Shown one piece after another: positions 18,641-28,143 of a stretch of DNA of 64,000 nucleotides. Below the pieces are notes generated by a model. It was not told where the DNA came from. It worked only from the letters and a program-made list of their open reading frames with translations, and did no database searches. Made by a program: the position numbers and the translations under genes. The first letter of the stretch is position 1, and each line of letters opens with the position of its first letter. Origin of the DNA: Gemmata massiliana (GTDB taxonomy: Bacteria > Planctomycetota > Planctomycetia > Gemmatales > Gemmataceae); contig NZ_LR593886.1 of the NCBI RefSeq assembly GCF_901538265.1, forward strand, positions 3,679,738 through 3,743,737, read 5' to 3'.

Positions 18641-20803
18641 ATGACGGAGGAAGAGGTCTTCCTGGCGGCCCTCGATTTAGCCGACCCGGGCGAGCTCGCC
18701 GCGTACCTGGAACGAGCGTGCGGCGGGGACGCCGCGCTCCGCCTACAGGTCGAGGAGCTACTGGCCGCGCACTTCAAAGAGGGCGCGTTCCTGGACGAGC
18801 CGATCGGCGCGCAAATGGGGGCCGGCTGCCCCCCGATGGACGCGGATTCGCTCGTGACCCGGGTCGCCAATCGGGGCGGCGGTACCGACAAGAGTCCGTC
18901 CGCCGAAGAGCCCTGCGACCTGAGTTTCTTGCTTCCCCCCACGCGGGCCGATTCACTCGGCCGGATCGGGCACTACGAGGTGCTCCAGATCCTCGGTAGG
19001 GGCGGGTTCGGGATCGTCTTCCGGGCGTTCGACGACGTGCTCCACCGCGTGGTCGCACTCAAGGTACTCGCTCCGGCGCTCGCCACCACTTCGCCGGCCC
19101 GCAAGCGGTTCTTGCGCGAGGCTCGGTCGTTCGCGCAGGTCCGCCACGAGAACGTCGTTCAGATCTACGCCATTGAGGAGCGCCCGCTACCGTACCTCGT
19201 GATGGAGTACATCCCGGGCGAGACGCTCCAACAGCGTCTCGCCCGCACCGGACCTCTTGAGGAACCGGAGATCGTGCGCTTCGGCCGGCAAATGGCCGAG
19301 GGACTGGCCGCGGCTCACGCCACCGGGCTTATTCACCGGGACGTGACGCCTGGCAACGTGCTCATCGAAGCCGGCCCCCAGGAGCGAGTGAAGATCACCG
19401 ACTTCGGGCTGGCGCGCGCGGCCGACGACGCGAGCATCTCGCAGAGCGGGGTCGTTGCCGGTACCCCGTTGTACATGGCCCCGGAACAGGCGCGAGGTGA
19501 ACCCCTCGACCACCGGGCTGACCTGTTCAGCCTCGGGAGCGTGTTGTACACCCTGACCACGGGCCGCCCGCCGTTCCGCGCCGCGGCCACGTTCGCGGTC
19601 CTGAAGCGAGTGATCGAGGACGCCCCGCGGCCGATCCGGGACGTGGTCCCCGAAGCCCCTCAGTGGCTCGCGGACGTGATCGCCAAGTTGCACGCGAAAG
19701 ATCCTGACGACCGGTTCCAGTCGGCCGGCGAAGTGTCCGCTGCCCTCGCCGATAGCGGCGCGCCCTCCGAGGGCGCGCCGCTCCGCCGGAGCCGGTTCGC
19801 CTCCGGGCGCTTCGGCCGGCGGAAATGGGTTGTGGTCGCGGCCCTCCTGCTTCCCGTTTTCGCACTGGCCCTCGTCGAAAGCACCGGCCTAACGCACTGG
19901 CTGCACCGCCCGCAGGTGCCCGGTTCGGTGAAGAACGGCGCGGAGGGCGACGGCCCACCGAACCCGAATCCGCCCGAGTTCACCAACACACTGGGGATGA
20001 AGTTCAAGCGCATTCCGTTGGGCCGGTTCCGGATGGGATCACCCGCGGGAGAAGTGGACCGGTGTCTCAGCGAGTTCGCGGAGGGGAGCACCAAGTTCCA
20101 GGCGCTGCGCAAGAAGCACGAAGGGAAGTTCGAGGAGGAGCGCCTGCCGGCCGAAGCGCCGGCGCACGAAGTCGCGATCGCGCGGCCGTTTTACATGGGC
20201 GCCACGGAGGTCACGGCCGGGCAGTTCCGGCGGTTCGTGGAGGAGAAGGGCTACAGCGCGGGCGACGAGGGCTGGAAGGTTCCCGGCTTAGACGAGCCTG
20301 ACAACTGCCCGGTGACATACGTGTCCTGGTACAACGCCGTGGACTTCTGCACCTGGCTGAGCGCGAAGGAGGGAAAGACGTACCGTTTGCCCACGGAAGC
20401 CGAGTGGGAGTATTGTTGCCGGGCCGGGAAATCGGGGGCGCGGTACTGCTTCGGTGACGACGACGACCAGTTGGAGCACTACGCCTGGTACGACAAGAAC
20501 AGTACGCGCGGTGAGGGCACCTTGAACCGGACGAACCGCGTGGCGCGACTGAAGCCGAACGCATGGGGCCTCTGCGACATGCACGGCAACGCCTGGGAGT
20601 GGTGCCAGGACAGTTACGATCCGAATTACTACAAGAACAGCCCGATGAACGATCCGCCGGGGGGCGCGGGCGCCAACCGCGTGCTCCGCGGCGGATCGTG
20701 GTACTGGGCGCCCGAGTTCTGCCGCTCCGCGTTCCGGCACTACGTATCACCCGACCTCCGCTACTACGACGTGGGCTTCCGCGTGGTGCTCGTCTCCGAA
20801 TAA
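18641..20803 (+). CDS. Membrane Ser/Thr protein kinase fused to an FGE-sulfatase (SUMF1-like) domain
   Basis: 720 aa. Order: an N-terminal helical region (residues 1-60, ERACGGDAALRLQVEELLAA) common before planctomycete kinases; a kinase domain about 109-375 with GRGGFGIVF, ALKVLAP, catalytic loop HRDVTPGNV near 232, DFGLA and GTPLYMAPEQ; a membrane span near 395-415 (VVVAALLLPVFALALVE); and an FGE-type domain from 448 (NTLGMKFKRIPLGRFRMGSP) to the end (RVLRGGSWYWAPEFCRSAFR). The catalytic loop has Thr where HRDxKPxN kinases have Lys. The C-terminal domain would lie outside the membrane and may sense or modify a ligand (inference). A GGAAGGG ribosome site lies 8 bases before the ATG. Probably co-transcribed with the sigma factor. 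Confidence 0.9.
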   Translation: MTEEEVFLAALDLADPGELAAYLERACGGDAALRLQVEELLAAHFKEGAFLDEPIGAQMGAGCPPMDADSLVTRVANRGGGTDKSPSAEEPCDLSFLLPPTRADSLGRIGHYEVLQILGRGGFGIVFRAFDDVLHRVVALKVLAPALATTSPARKRFLREARSFAQVRHENVVQIYAIEERPLPYLVMEYIPGETLQQRLARTGPLEEPEIVRFGRQMAEGLAAAHATGLIHRDVTPGNVLIEAGPQERVKITDFGLARAADDASISQSGVVAGTPLYMAPEQARGEPLDHRADLFSLGSVLYTLTTGRPPFRAAATFAVLKRVIEDAPRPIRDVVPEAPQWLADVIAKLHAKDPDDRFQSAGEVSAALADSGAPSEGAPLRRSRFASGRFGRRKWVVVAALLLPVFALALVESTGLTHWLHRPQVPGSVKNGAEGDGPPNPNPPEFTNTLGMKFKRIPLGRFRMGSPAGEVDRCLSEFAEGSTKFQALRKKHEGKFEEERLPAEAPAHEVAIARPFYMGATEVTAGQFRRFVEEKGYSAGDEGWKVPGLDEPDNCPVTYVSWYNAVDFCTWLSAKEGKTYRLPTEAEWEYCCRAGKSGARYCFGDDDDQLEHYAWYDKNSTRGEGTLNRTNRVARLKPNAWGLCDMHGNAWEWCQDSYDPNYYKNSPMNDPPGGAGANRVLRGGSWYWAPEFCRSAFRHYVSPDLRYYDVGFRVVLVSE

Positions 20804-20900
20804 CGGGGTCGGCGCCGTCCCTTGGTACGCACACGTGCTCGCTGGTTGCTCCGGCCGCGAGCGGGTATCATCGTGCGAATACCATCGCGAGGGCCGGCGC

Positions 20901-21407
20901 ATGTCGAACACGATGTACCCGCTTCTGCTTCTGCTCTTCCTCATCGTCTGCGTACCGCTTGCACAGGCGGACGAACCGAAACCCAAACCGATTACGATCG
21001 CCACCCCGAATGGGTGGACCGAACTTAAGCTGAAAGACGGTGACGAGTCACTCAATGTGGCCGCTCGATTCGAGGTCGGTGACAAAGACAATACGGTCAG
21101 GGCTCTCGTGCTTCGGGGCAGTGGGAGCCTGAAAGACAACGTCAACCGCTGGCGCGGCCAACTCAAACTCGAACCACTTGATGCGGAGGGTGTCAAGAAG
21201 GCGGTCCGGCCGGTCAAAGTGGGCGGGAGCGCGGGGCACAAACTCGACATCACCGGCACCGATGAGCCGGCGCAGCGGATCGTAGCCGTCGTGGTCGAAC
21301 GTGACGAAGGCACGTGGTTCTTCCGCATGAGCGGCCCGGCCGACGCGGTCGAGAAGCAGGTCAAAGCGTTCGATGAAATGCTGGCATCGGTACGGTTCGC
21401 GAAATAA
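20901..21407 (+). CDS. Small secreted protein of unknown function
   Basis: 168 aa. The signal peptide is MSNTMYPLLLLLFLIVCVPL, with cleavage near AQAD. The mature part starts with a basic-proline segment and then GWTELKLKDGDESLNVAARF; central KDNVNRWRGQLKLEPL and a C-terminal VEKQVKAFDEMLASVRF follow. The last pattern, a pair of helices ending in SVRF, resembles small planctomycete/verrucomicrobial secreted proteins without assigned function. An upstream in-frame ATG at 20835 would add 22 residues before the signal and was not chosen. It follows the kinase-FGE gene by 97 bases and may belong to the same transcript. Confidence 0.7.
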   Translation: MSNTMYPLLLLLFLIVCVPLAQADEPKPKPITIATPNGWTELKLKDGDESLNVAARFEVGDKDNTVRALVLRGSGSLKDNVNRWRGQLKLEPLDAEGVKKAVRPVKVGGSAGHKLDITGTDEPAQRIVAVVVERDEGTWFFRMSGPADAVEKQVKAFDEMLASVRFAK

Positions 21408-21815
21408 GCTGCGAGCGGATTTTTCAAGCGCGGCACGAAATTCAGAGAAGCTGAATTGGACCGCGCTTGCCCCGAATGACCTCACGCGACCATTTCACAC
21501 GAATCACTGCAATTTCACGCCCTCGGTTCAGGTAGGTATCGTGCTGGTGGCACACCGGCGCCAGCTCTCAACGTCGTGATCTCGGCGTACAACGCAACCG
21601 GGTTTCGTAGCCGATTGGCCCAACGCGAGTGACGGAACGACTCTGCGTGCCTGAAGTGGTGCTAGGGTGTAGTGTCCTGCGCCCCGATATAGTCGCGCCT
21701 TTTGATTCTTTTTTGTGCTCGCAGTAAGCGTCCACAGAAGCAAGCAACCCGCAAAACCGGGAACAGTCCTGACTCGGGCGCCGAGTTCCTCCAAAAGTGT
21801 TCTTCGAGCCGCGCC
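21408..21815. other. Intergenic region with no gene
   Basis: 408 bases between the small secreted protein and the membrane kinase. It is AT-richer than the flanking genes. No open frame in either direction shows the strong third-position GC bias of real genes here. I see no clear hairpin or promoter pair. It presumably carries the promoter for 21816-23573. Confidence 0.4.
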
Positions 21816-23573
21816 ATGCCGGACCTTTCGGATCTCACTGCTGATCGCCCGGCCGCTGCGGACACGTCCGGCGCTACGGTCGTGCGCGAAGTGCCGAGCA
21901 CCCACCAGGAAACGCTCGTTCGTCCGAGCGAATCTAGCCCCAAAACCGGGATCACGCTCCCGCGTGCGACCTCGACCGGGTCCGCGGGGTTCGTCGAAGA
22001 AACGCGCCAGCTCCTTCATAAGCGCTTGCTCATCACGCACAGCGCCACGAGTGTCGCGACGGGCCTGATCGTGTTTCTCGGTATCACCGGTATCGCGGTG
22101 ATGCCCGCCGACGCCGGGTTGGGTCGGTGGGCCATCGGGCTCCCGCTCCTCGGGTTTGGGCAGAGCATTGCCGGGTTAATATTCCTCCTGCGAAACCCGG
22201 ACGCGGCCCTTTCTGCTTTGCGAACGGTCGAAGTGAGCCAGTTCGGGGTGATCGGTTTGGCCGGTGGGGTCGCGAGATTCTCGGTGCTGTACGCGGTCCC
22301 TGCTGAATCGTTGGACTCGCGGTACCAAGATCTCGTGTACCGCTTCGATGCCGTAATGACGAACTACCCGATCGTGTTCGCTGTCATCTTCTACGGCGTG
22401 CTGATCCCGAATACTCGGCGGCGCAGTTTAATCGGTACCGGTTTACTTATCCTCGTCCCGATCGTGGCGACTGCACTGGCCGTCGCGCTGAATCCCGCGG
22501 TGCGACCCGCGCTGCCGCGGTTGCTTCCCGCGACCGCGGTCCCGCTGTTCATGGCCGGGGTGATCGCTGTGTTCTGTGCGGCGCGGTCGAGCGCACTACA
22601 GCGCCAGGTGTTCGACGCGATCCGCGAGGCGAAGCAACTGGGCGCGTACACACTCCGCAAGAAACTGGGGGCGGGCGGGATGGGTGAAGTGTGGCTCGCG
22701 GAGCACCGGCTCCTCAAGCGCCCGTGCGCAATGAAGTTCGTGCGCGCCGACCTCGCGACCGAAGCCGCGACCGCGGCCCGGTTCGAGCGCGAGGTGCGGG
22801 CCGTGACGACGCTGACGCACTTCAACACGGTCCGCATTTACGACTACGGGCGCAGCGACGACGGCAGTTTCTACTACGTGATGGAGTACCTCGAAGGGCC
22901 GACCCTCGACCGACTGGTCAAGGACCGCGGGCCGCTGGCGCCGGGGCGCGTGGTGTACCTGCTGCGCCAGTTGTGTGGGGCACTAGCCGAAGCGCACGCG
23001 AACGGGATGGTTCACCGCGATCTGAAGCCGAGCAACATCCTCGTGGCCACGCTCGGTGGGCAGCGCGACGTCGCCAAGTTGCTCGACTTCGGGCTCGTAC
23101 AGGACCACGGATCGGAAGCGGACGTGAAGATCACGCGGGCCGGTACGGTCCTCGGTACGCCGTCGTACATGTGCCCCGAACAGGCCGCGGGCGAGAGCGT
23201 CGACCCGCGCGGCGACATTTACAGCCTCGGGGCCGTCGCGTTTTTCGTCTTGGCCGGTCACCCGCCCTTTGAAGGCACGAGCGTAGGGAAGTTGCTCGCC
23301 GCCCACCTGACTCAACCCGCGCCGAACATCTCCACGCTACGGAGCGATGTGCCCGCCGACCTCGCGGCGGTCGTGGCGAAGTGTCTGGCGAAAGACCCGG
23401 CCGAACGGTTCCAGAGCGCGCGGGACTTGGAAGCTGCGCTTGCAGCCTGTGCGTGCAGTACGGACTGGAACGCGACTCGAGCCACCCAGTGGTGGGAACC
23501 GGGAGCACTGATCGAAACCCCTCCGCCCGCGGTCACAACCGAACAGACACAAACGCTGGTTCGCGGGGCGTAG
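21816..23573 (+). CDS. Ser/Thr protein kinase with N-terminal membrane domain
   Basis: 585 aa. The first 65 residues are hydrophilic; residues about 70-260 hold several membrane spans (VATGLIVFLGITGIAV, GLPLLGFGQSIAGLIFLL, VFAVIFYGVLIPN, GLLILVPIVATALAVAL, VPLFMAGVIAVFCAA). The kinase domain follows at about 277-545, with KLGAGGMGEVW, MKFVRADL, catalytic loop HRDLKPSNI near 399, DFGLVQD and GTPSYMCPEQ, complete for an active enzyme. This is the reverse of the common kinase-first layout, placing the sensor or anchor at the N-terminus. The ATG at 21816 was preferred to 21702 because the upstream part is not coding-like. It is followed by tsaD after 30 bases. Confidence 0.9.
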   Translation: MPDLSDLTADRPAAADTSGATVVREVPSTHQETLVRPSESSPKTGITLPRATSTGSAGFVEETRQLLHKRLLITHSATSVATGLIVFLGITGIAVMPADAGLGRWAIGLPLLGFGQSIAGLIFLLRNPDAALSALRTVEVSQFGVIGLAGGVARFSVLYAVPAESLDSRYQDLVYRFDAVMTNYPIVFAVIFYGVLIPNTRRRSLIGTGLLILVPIVATALAVALNPAVRPALPRLLPATAVPLFMAGVIAVFCAARSSALQRQVFDAIREAKQLGAYTLRKKLGAGGMGEVWLAEHRLLKRPCAMKFVRADLATEAATAARFEREVRAVTTLTHFNTVRIYDYGRSDDGSFYYVMEYLEGPTLDRLVKDRGPLAPGRVVYLLRQLCGALAEAHANGMVHRDLKPSNILVATLGGQRDVAKLLDFGLVQDHGSEADVKITRAGTVLGTPSYMCPEQAAGESVDPRGDIYSLGAVAFFVLAGHPPFEGTSVGKLLAAHLTQPAPNISTLRSDVPADLAAVVAKCLAKDPAERFQSARDLEAALAACACSTDWNATRATQWWEPGALIETPPPAVTTEQTQTLVRGA

Positions 23574-23603
23574 TGCCGGGCGCCATCGGGCGCGCCCGCT
23601 ACT

Positions 23604-24626
23604 ATGAACCCCATGACACACTTTCTGGCTCTGGAAACGTCCTGCGACGAAACGGCCGCGGCGGTGTTCACGGACGAACTGCGGGTTCTGTCGAGCGTGG
23701 TCGCGTCGCAAACGGACCTGCATGCTCGGTTCGGTGGGGTCGTTCCCGAAATTGCGTCCCGCGCGCACCTCCGGAACCTGCTTCCCGTTGTGAACGAAGC
23801 ACTCGTGCAAGCGAACATCTCGCTCAAAGACATCGGCTGCGTGGCGGTCCACAATACGCCCGGATTGGTCGGTGCGCTGCTGGTGGGTGTGAGCGCGGCG
23901 AAGGCGTTCGCGTTCGGTCTGGGCGTTCCTCTCATCGCGGTGAACCACGTCGCGAGTCACATCTTCGCGTGTCGGCTCGCGGCCAATCGCGACATCTTCC
24001 CCTGTTTGGGGCTGGTCGTGAGTGGGGGGCACACGGCGCTGTTCCGCTGCGATACGGCATTGTCACTCGAACTGCTAGGCGGTACGCGCGATGACGCGGC
24101 AGGAGAAGCGTTCGATAAGGTTGCAGCGATTCTGGGTTTGGGCTTCCCGGGCGGGCCTGCGGTCGAGCGCGAGGCCGCGACCGGTAACCCGAAAGCCCAC
24201 CACTTCCCCCGCGCGTTCATTGACGACGGGCGGTTGGAGTTCAGTTTCAGCGGGCTGAAGACGGCGGTTCTCTATGCGTGCCACGGGCAGGATGTGAAGA
24301 AGTCCGTTCCCCCCGGACCGGGCCAAAAGCGGGCCGATCTCGCTGCGAGCTTTCAGGCCGCGGTCGTCGATGTTCTCACGATGAAGTGCAAACAAGCCCT
24401 GCGCAAAACAGGTCTGACGCGACTCGCGGTGGGCGGTGGGGTGAGTGCGAACAAGCCGCTCCGGGCGGCATTAGAAGCGATGTGTGCCAAGGAGGGTGCG
24501 GAGCTGGTCATTCCGCCGCTCAATCTCTGCACGGACAATGCAGCAATGGCCGCACTCGCTGTGGAGAAATGGAAGCGGAATGAGTTCGCCCCCGCGGACC
24601 TGGACGCCGACCCGAACTGGCTGTGA
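23604..24626 (+). CDS. tsaD: tRNA N6-adenosine threonylcarbamoyltransferase
   Basis: 340 aa; transfers the threonylcarbamoyl group to A37 of ANN-decoding tRNAs, a nearly universal modification. Diagnostic motifs are ALETSCDETAAAV at the start, GGVVPEIASRAHLRNL, the metal-binding NHVASHIFA (His-x3-His) near residue 115, GLVVSGGHTALF, FDKVAAILGLGFPGGPAVE, and the carboxyl LAVGGGVSANKPLR with LCTDNAAM. The start may be the second methionine (23613, MTHFLALETSC), where the family normally begins. It ends in a strong hairpin shared with the convergent DUF1501 gene. Partner genes tsaB, tsaC and tsaE are not in the window. Confidence 0.96.
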   Translation: MNPMTHFLALETSCDETAAAVFTDELRVLSSVVASQTDLHARFGGVVPEIASRAHLRNLLPVVNEALVQANISLKDIGCVAVHNTPGLVGALLVGVSAAKAFAFGLGVPLIAVNHVASHIFACRLAANRDIFPCLGLVVSGGHTALFRCDTALSLELLGGTRDDAAGEAFDKVAAILGLGFPGGPAVEREAATGNPKAHHFPRAFIDDGRLEFSFSGLKTAVLYACHGQDVKKSVPPGPGQKRADLAASFQAAVVDVLTMKCKQALRKTGLTRLAVGGGVSANKPLRAALEAMCAKEGAELVIPPLNLCTDNAAMAALAVEKWKRNEFAPADLDADPNWL

Positions 24627-24671
24627 GACGTTCCGCTCTGGCGGTGAAGTGCTCAAAGACTGGTGAATCGA

Positions 24672-24706
24672 AAGAAACCCGCGCCCTGATGGGGCGCGGG
24701 TTTCTT
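24672..24706. terminator. Bidirectional terminator between tsaD and the DUF1501 gene
   Basis: AAGAAACCCGCGCCC (24672-24686) is a perfect reverse complement of GGGCGCGGGTTTCTT (24692-24706), with a 5-base loop. A run of A on one side and T on the other gives a U-tract in either direction. It lies in the 98-base space between convergent stops, as expected for a shared intrinsic terminator. Confidence 0.9.
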
Positions 24707-24724
24707 CGTTACTGCCGAAGGTGG

Positions 24725-26194
24725 TTAGCTCAACAGGCCGCTGACGACCTCGCCCTTCACCAATTCGCGCGGCTGGTTCAGGTGGTTGTACACGATCGTG
24801 TCCGGCTTGATGCCGACCGAGTGGTAGATCGTGGCGAGCAGCTCCGTCGGGTGGATCGCACCTTCGACCGGGGCGCTGGCGGTCTTGTCGCTCTTCCCGT
24901 GAACGTACCCGCGCTTGACGCCCGCGCCCGCGATGACGCCGGTGTAGCAGTACGGCCAGTGGTCGCGGCCATCGTCGTTGTTCTGGTTGCCCGAGGTGCT
25001 AACCCCGCGCTGCGGGCTGCGCCCAAATTCGCCCACGCACACTACGAGCGTTTCTTTCAGTAGCCCGCGCTCGTCGAGGTCGGTAATCAGCGTCGAAAGC
25101 CCGCTGTCGAGCATCGGGGCGGCCTGTGTCTTCATCCGCGTGGACAGGCCCGTGTGGACGTCCCACGAGTGGTTGTCGCTGTTCGCGACCTTCGGCCACA
25201 CCACTTCGACGAACCGGGTACCGGCCTCAACGAGCCGCCGGGCCAGGAGGAGGCTCTGGCCGAACGTGTTCTTACCGTACTTTTCGCGTAGTTCGGCCTT
25301 CTCTTCGGTCAGCTCGAACGCCTTCTTCGCGCGCCCGCTCACGACCAACCCGAGCGCCTTGCCGTAATACTCGTCGAGGTCGTGCTTGGCGACCGCCGCT
25401 TCCACTTCCGGCATACCCTTGCTGATGGTCTCGCGGAGCGCGGCCCGGCGCTCCATCCGGACCGGCGTGAGTTCCTCGCGGAGCTTCAGGTCGTCGGTGC
25501 GGATGCGGTCCATCTTCGCCATGTCCATGTCGTCGCCGGGCGGGTAGAGCAGGTACGGGTCGTACCCTTTGCCCAGGAACCCCGCGCTGCCGCCCTTGCC
25601 CACGACGTTCGATTCTTGCAGGGGCCGCGGCATCATTACGAAGGGCAGCATAGGCACGGTCGGCGGCTTCATCTTGATGATGTTCGAGCCGAGCGTGGGG
25701 AAGTCCTTCGGGCTGGGCGGCTCCAGTTGCCCGGATGCGCTCACCTTGTCGGTGGTGTAGCCCGTGTGCATCTGGTAAATGGCCGCGGTGTGGTTGAACA
25801 GGCCGTAGGGCGTGTAGCTCACCGCGCGCATCAGTGTGGTCTTGTCGAGCACGGTCGCGATCTTCGGCAACAGCTCCGTGACGTGCGTGCCGGTCAACTT
25901 CGTCTGCTGGTGCTTGAAGACGCTCTTCACCTTGTCCGGGACGTTGTCCTTCGGGTCCCACAAGTCGAGGTGGCTCGGCCCGCCCTGCAAGTAGATGAAG
26001 ATGACGCTCTTCGCTTTGCCGAAGCCCGGGCCGTTTCCGGCGTCGCCCTTGGTGTTGTTCGCGCTGGCTTTTTGGAGCGAAAAGAGGTCGCCAAGTGTGA
26101 GGCCGAGAACCCCGGACCCGCCCACGCGGAGTAAATCGCGGCGCGTCACGCCATCACAATCATTCTTCGCCGCTGAACCGGGAATGACCAGCAT
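24725..26194 (-). CDS. DUF1501 family secreted protein
   Basis: 489 aa. The N-terminus [20 protein letters not shown] plus [17 protein letters not shown] is a twin-arginine export signal. Conserved family segments are [47 protein letters not shown] and [12 protein letters not shown]. The start at 26194 has a CGGAG ribosome site; an upstream ATG at 26299 is rejected because it would place 35 residues before the signal. No DUF1549/DUF1553 partner is adjacent. Function is unknown; the fold is related to sulfatases and alkaline phosphatases. Upstream on the plus strand the DNA carries a long repeat. Confidence 0.9.
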   Translation of the reverse strand: MLVIPGSAAKNDCDGVTRRDLLRVGGSGVLGLTLGDLFSLQKASANNTKGDAGNGPGFGKAKSVIFIYLQGGPSHLDLWDPKDNVPDKVKSVFKHQQTKLTGTHVTELLPKIATVLDKTTLMRAVSYTPYGLFNHTAAIYQMHTGYTTDKVSASGQLEPPSPKDFPTLGSNIIKMKPPTVPMLPFVMMPRPLQESNVVGKGGSAGFLGKGYDPYLLYPPGDDMDMAKMDRIRTDDLKLREELTPVRMERRAALRETISKGMPEVEAAVAKHDLDEYYGKALGLVVSGRAKKAFELTEEKAELREKYGKNTFGQSLLLARRLVEAGTRFVEVVWPKVANSDNHSWDVHTGLSTRMKTQAAPMLDSGLSTLITDLDERGLLKETLVVCVGEFGRSPQRGVSTSGNQNNDDGRDHWPYCYTGVIAGAGVKRGYVHGKSDKTASAPVEGAIHPTELLATIYHSVGIKPDTIVYNHLNQPRELVKGEVVSGLLS

Positions 26195-26312
26195 GTGAAA
26201 CTCCGGGGGGGAGTTGGGAGGAGGGCCGGACCCTTCGGTAGGTGTTAGAAGCTTACCCGAAACGGGAGTTGCTCGCAAACGGTTTTTGTGGGCGGGCAAA
26301 GAGTGAAAATGA

Positions 26313-26584
26313 ACCGCAGATAACGCGGATCACGCAGATTAAGACAGAAGGCATGGAATGGCCACAAAAAGGCACAAGAGCAGAGGACAGAGGACAGAGG
26401 ACAGAGATCAGAAGATAAAACCGGATTTGAAGCCCGGTAGGACTAACCAAGTACGCGATCTTACTTTTGCCTGATCCGCGTTATCGGCGTGATCCGCGGC
26501 TCTGCCTTCTGATCTCTGATTTCTGCCCTCTGATCTCTGTCCTCTGTCTGCTCTTGTGCCCTTTGTGGCCATTCCATGCCTTTT
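26313..26584. repeat. Composite 9-mer/7-mer inverted repeat element, copy A
   Basis: Two modules occur on each side. Module 1 is a tandem of 9-mers of the form CGCRGATNA: CGCAGATAA, CGCGGATCA, CGCAGATTA at 26314-26340, and its inverse (TGATCCGCG, TTATCGGCG, TGATCCGCG) at 26472-26498. Module 2 is about 65-75 bases with GGCATGGAATGGCCACAAA followed by repeated CAGAGGA 7-mers (26350-26414), and its imperfect inverse at 26506-26580. The centre (26415-26470) is unrelated DNA. It occupies most of the spacer between the divergent DUF1501 and Gfo/Idh genes. Confidence 0.9.
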
Positions 26585-26672
26585 ATCCCGTGAAGATCGC
26601 GTTTGCTCCGGGCGCGAGCGGCGGGTATGGTTCATCGTACCCGCCCTCCCACCATGCTGCCGGAGCCAATCC

Positions 26673-28124
26673 ATGACTCGCGTTTCGCGCCGAAGGTTCC
26701 TTCAAACATCGCTCGCCACGGCTGCTACCGTCACGATCGCCGGGACGAAATCGTCCGCCCGCGTAATGGGGGCGAACGACCGTATCCGTATCGCGGTCGC
26801 GGGCCTGAACGGGCGCGGCGAGTCGCACGTCGGCGCGTATCTCGGCATGAAGAACGTCGAGATCGCGTACCTCGTGGACCCGGACAAGCGCACGTATCAG
26901 AAGCGCCTGGACCAAATCGCCCGCAAGGAGCGCCCCGCCGCGCCGTGCATTCAGGACGTTCGCAAAGCCCTCGAAGACAAAGACCTCAATGCCGTTTCCA
27001 TTGCAACGCCGAATCACTGGCACGCGCTGATGACCATCTGGGCGTGCGAAGCGGGCAAGGACGTCTACGTTGAGAAACCGTGCTCGCACAACATCCACGA
27101 GGGCCGGATCGCGGTCGAAATGGCCCGCAAGCATAAGCGGGTCGTCCAGCACGGTACGCAGAACCGCAGTTCACAGGGCTGGGCCGATCTCGCGGCGCTC
27201 GCCAAATCCGGGAAGCTCGGCAAGCTGCTCGTGTCGCGTGGGTTGTGCTACAAGGACGGGGGAACTGGCGGTAGTACCCGCGGAGACATCGGTACGAAGC
27301 CCACAAAGGCCCCGCCCGCGGATCTCGATTTCAACATCTGGCTCGGGCCGGCGCAGGAGCAGCCGTACCACGAGAACCTCGTTCACTACCGCTGGCACTG
27401 GTTCTGGGCGTTCGGCAACGGCGACGCGGGGAACCAAGGCGTTCACGAGATGGACAAGGCCCGCTGGCTCATTCCCGGTGCGACGTGGCCGAAGTCGGTC
27501 ATCAGCTTCGGCGGGCGCTACGCGAACAACGACCAGGCCGAAACGCCGAATGCGCTCGTGAGTGTGTTCGACTACGGCGAAACGCAACTGATCTTCGAGA
27601 CGCGCGGGCTGAAGTCGCCGGCGTTCCGCGGTCAGACAGTCGGGAACATCCTGCACTTCGAGGAGGGTGTTGTTGCGGGTGCCAAGTTCTACCCGAAGGG
27701 GAAGGATGAGGGGCAGCCGATCCCGAAAGTGGTGTCGGACGTGAAACTCGGCGGGGACCACTTCACGAACTTCATCGACTGCGTCCGCAGCCGTGATACC
27801 GCGAAGCTCCACGCGGACATCGAAGTGGGGCACGTCTCTGCTGGCCTTTGTCACTTGGGGAACATCAGCTACCGCCTGGGTAAGGCGTCGAGCTACGAGC
27901 CGAAACTCGGCAAGATCGCAGGTAACGAGTCCGGCACCGACGCGCTGGAGCGCATGGCCGAACACCTCAAAGACAGCGGCATCAAGTTCGACGGCCAAAA
28001 TTTCTTCGCCGGGCGCAAACTCGACTTCGATGCGAAGACCGAAACGTTCTCCAAAGATTCGGAAGCCAACGCGCTCCTGACGCGAAAGTACCGCGCGCCG
28101 TTCACCGTGCCGGACAAGGTGTAG
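26673..28124 (+). CDS. Gfo/Idh/MocA family oxidoreductase, Tat-exported
   Basis: 483 aa. The N-terminus MTRVSRRRFLQTSLATAATV is a twin-arginine signal. An NAD(P)-binding Rossmann domain follows (IRIAVAGLNGRGESHVGAYL), then SIATPNHWHALMTIWACEAG and the family lysine motif VEKPCSHNIHEGRIAVEMA. The C-terminal half (VHYRWHWFWAFGNGDAGNQG) matches the large planctomycete group of exported Gfo/Idh proteins, thought to act on sugars or sugar acids with a tightly bound cofactor; the substrate is unknown. The gene is bracketed by two copies of the same composite inverted repeat (26313-26584 and 28144-28274). Start chosen at the export signal. Confidence 0.92.
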   Translation: MTRVSRRRFLQTSLATAATVTIAGTKSSARVMGANDRIRIAVAGLNGRGESHVGAYLGMKNVEIAYLVDPDKRTYQKRLDQIARKERPAAPCIQDVRKALEDKDLNAVSIATPNHWHALMTIWACEAGKDVYVEKPCSHNIHEGRIAVEMARKHKRVVQHGTQNRSSQGWADLAALAKSGKLGKLLVSRGLCYKDGGTGGSTRGDIGTKPTKAPPADLDFNIWLGPAQEQPYHENLVHYRWHWFWAFGNGDAGNQGVHEMDKARWLIPGATWPKSVISFGGRYANNDQAETPNALVSVFDYGETQLIFETRGLKSPAFRGQTVGNILHFEEGVVAGAKFYPKGKDEGQPIPKVVSDVKLGGDHFTNFIDCVRSRDTAKLHADIEVGHVSAGLCHLGNISYRLGKASSYEPKLGKIAGNESGTDALERMAEHLKDSGIKFDGQNFFAGRKLDFDAKTETFSKDSEANALLTRKYRAPFTVPDKV

Positions 28125-28143
28125 GCGAAGTCGGGGAGAAAGC

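Noticed and set aside
26395-26584. Microsatellite from sequencing error
   Set aside because: The same 9-mer and 7-mer modules recur at a second site with inverted arms, so they are genuine repeats.
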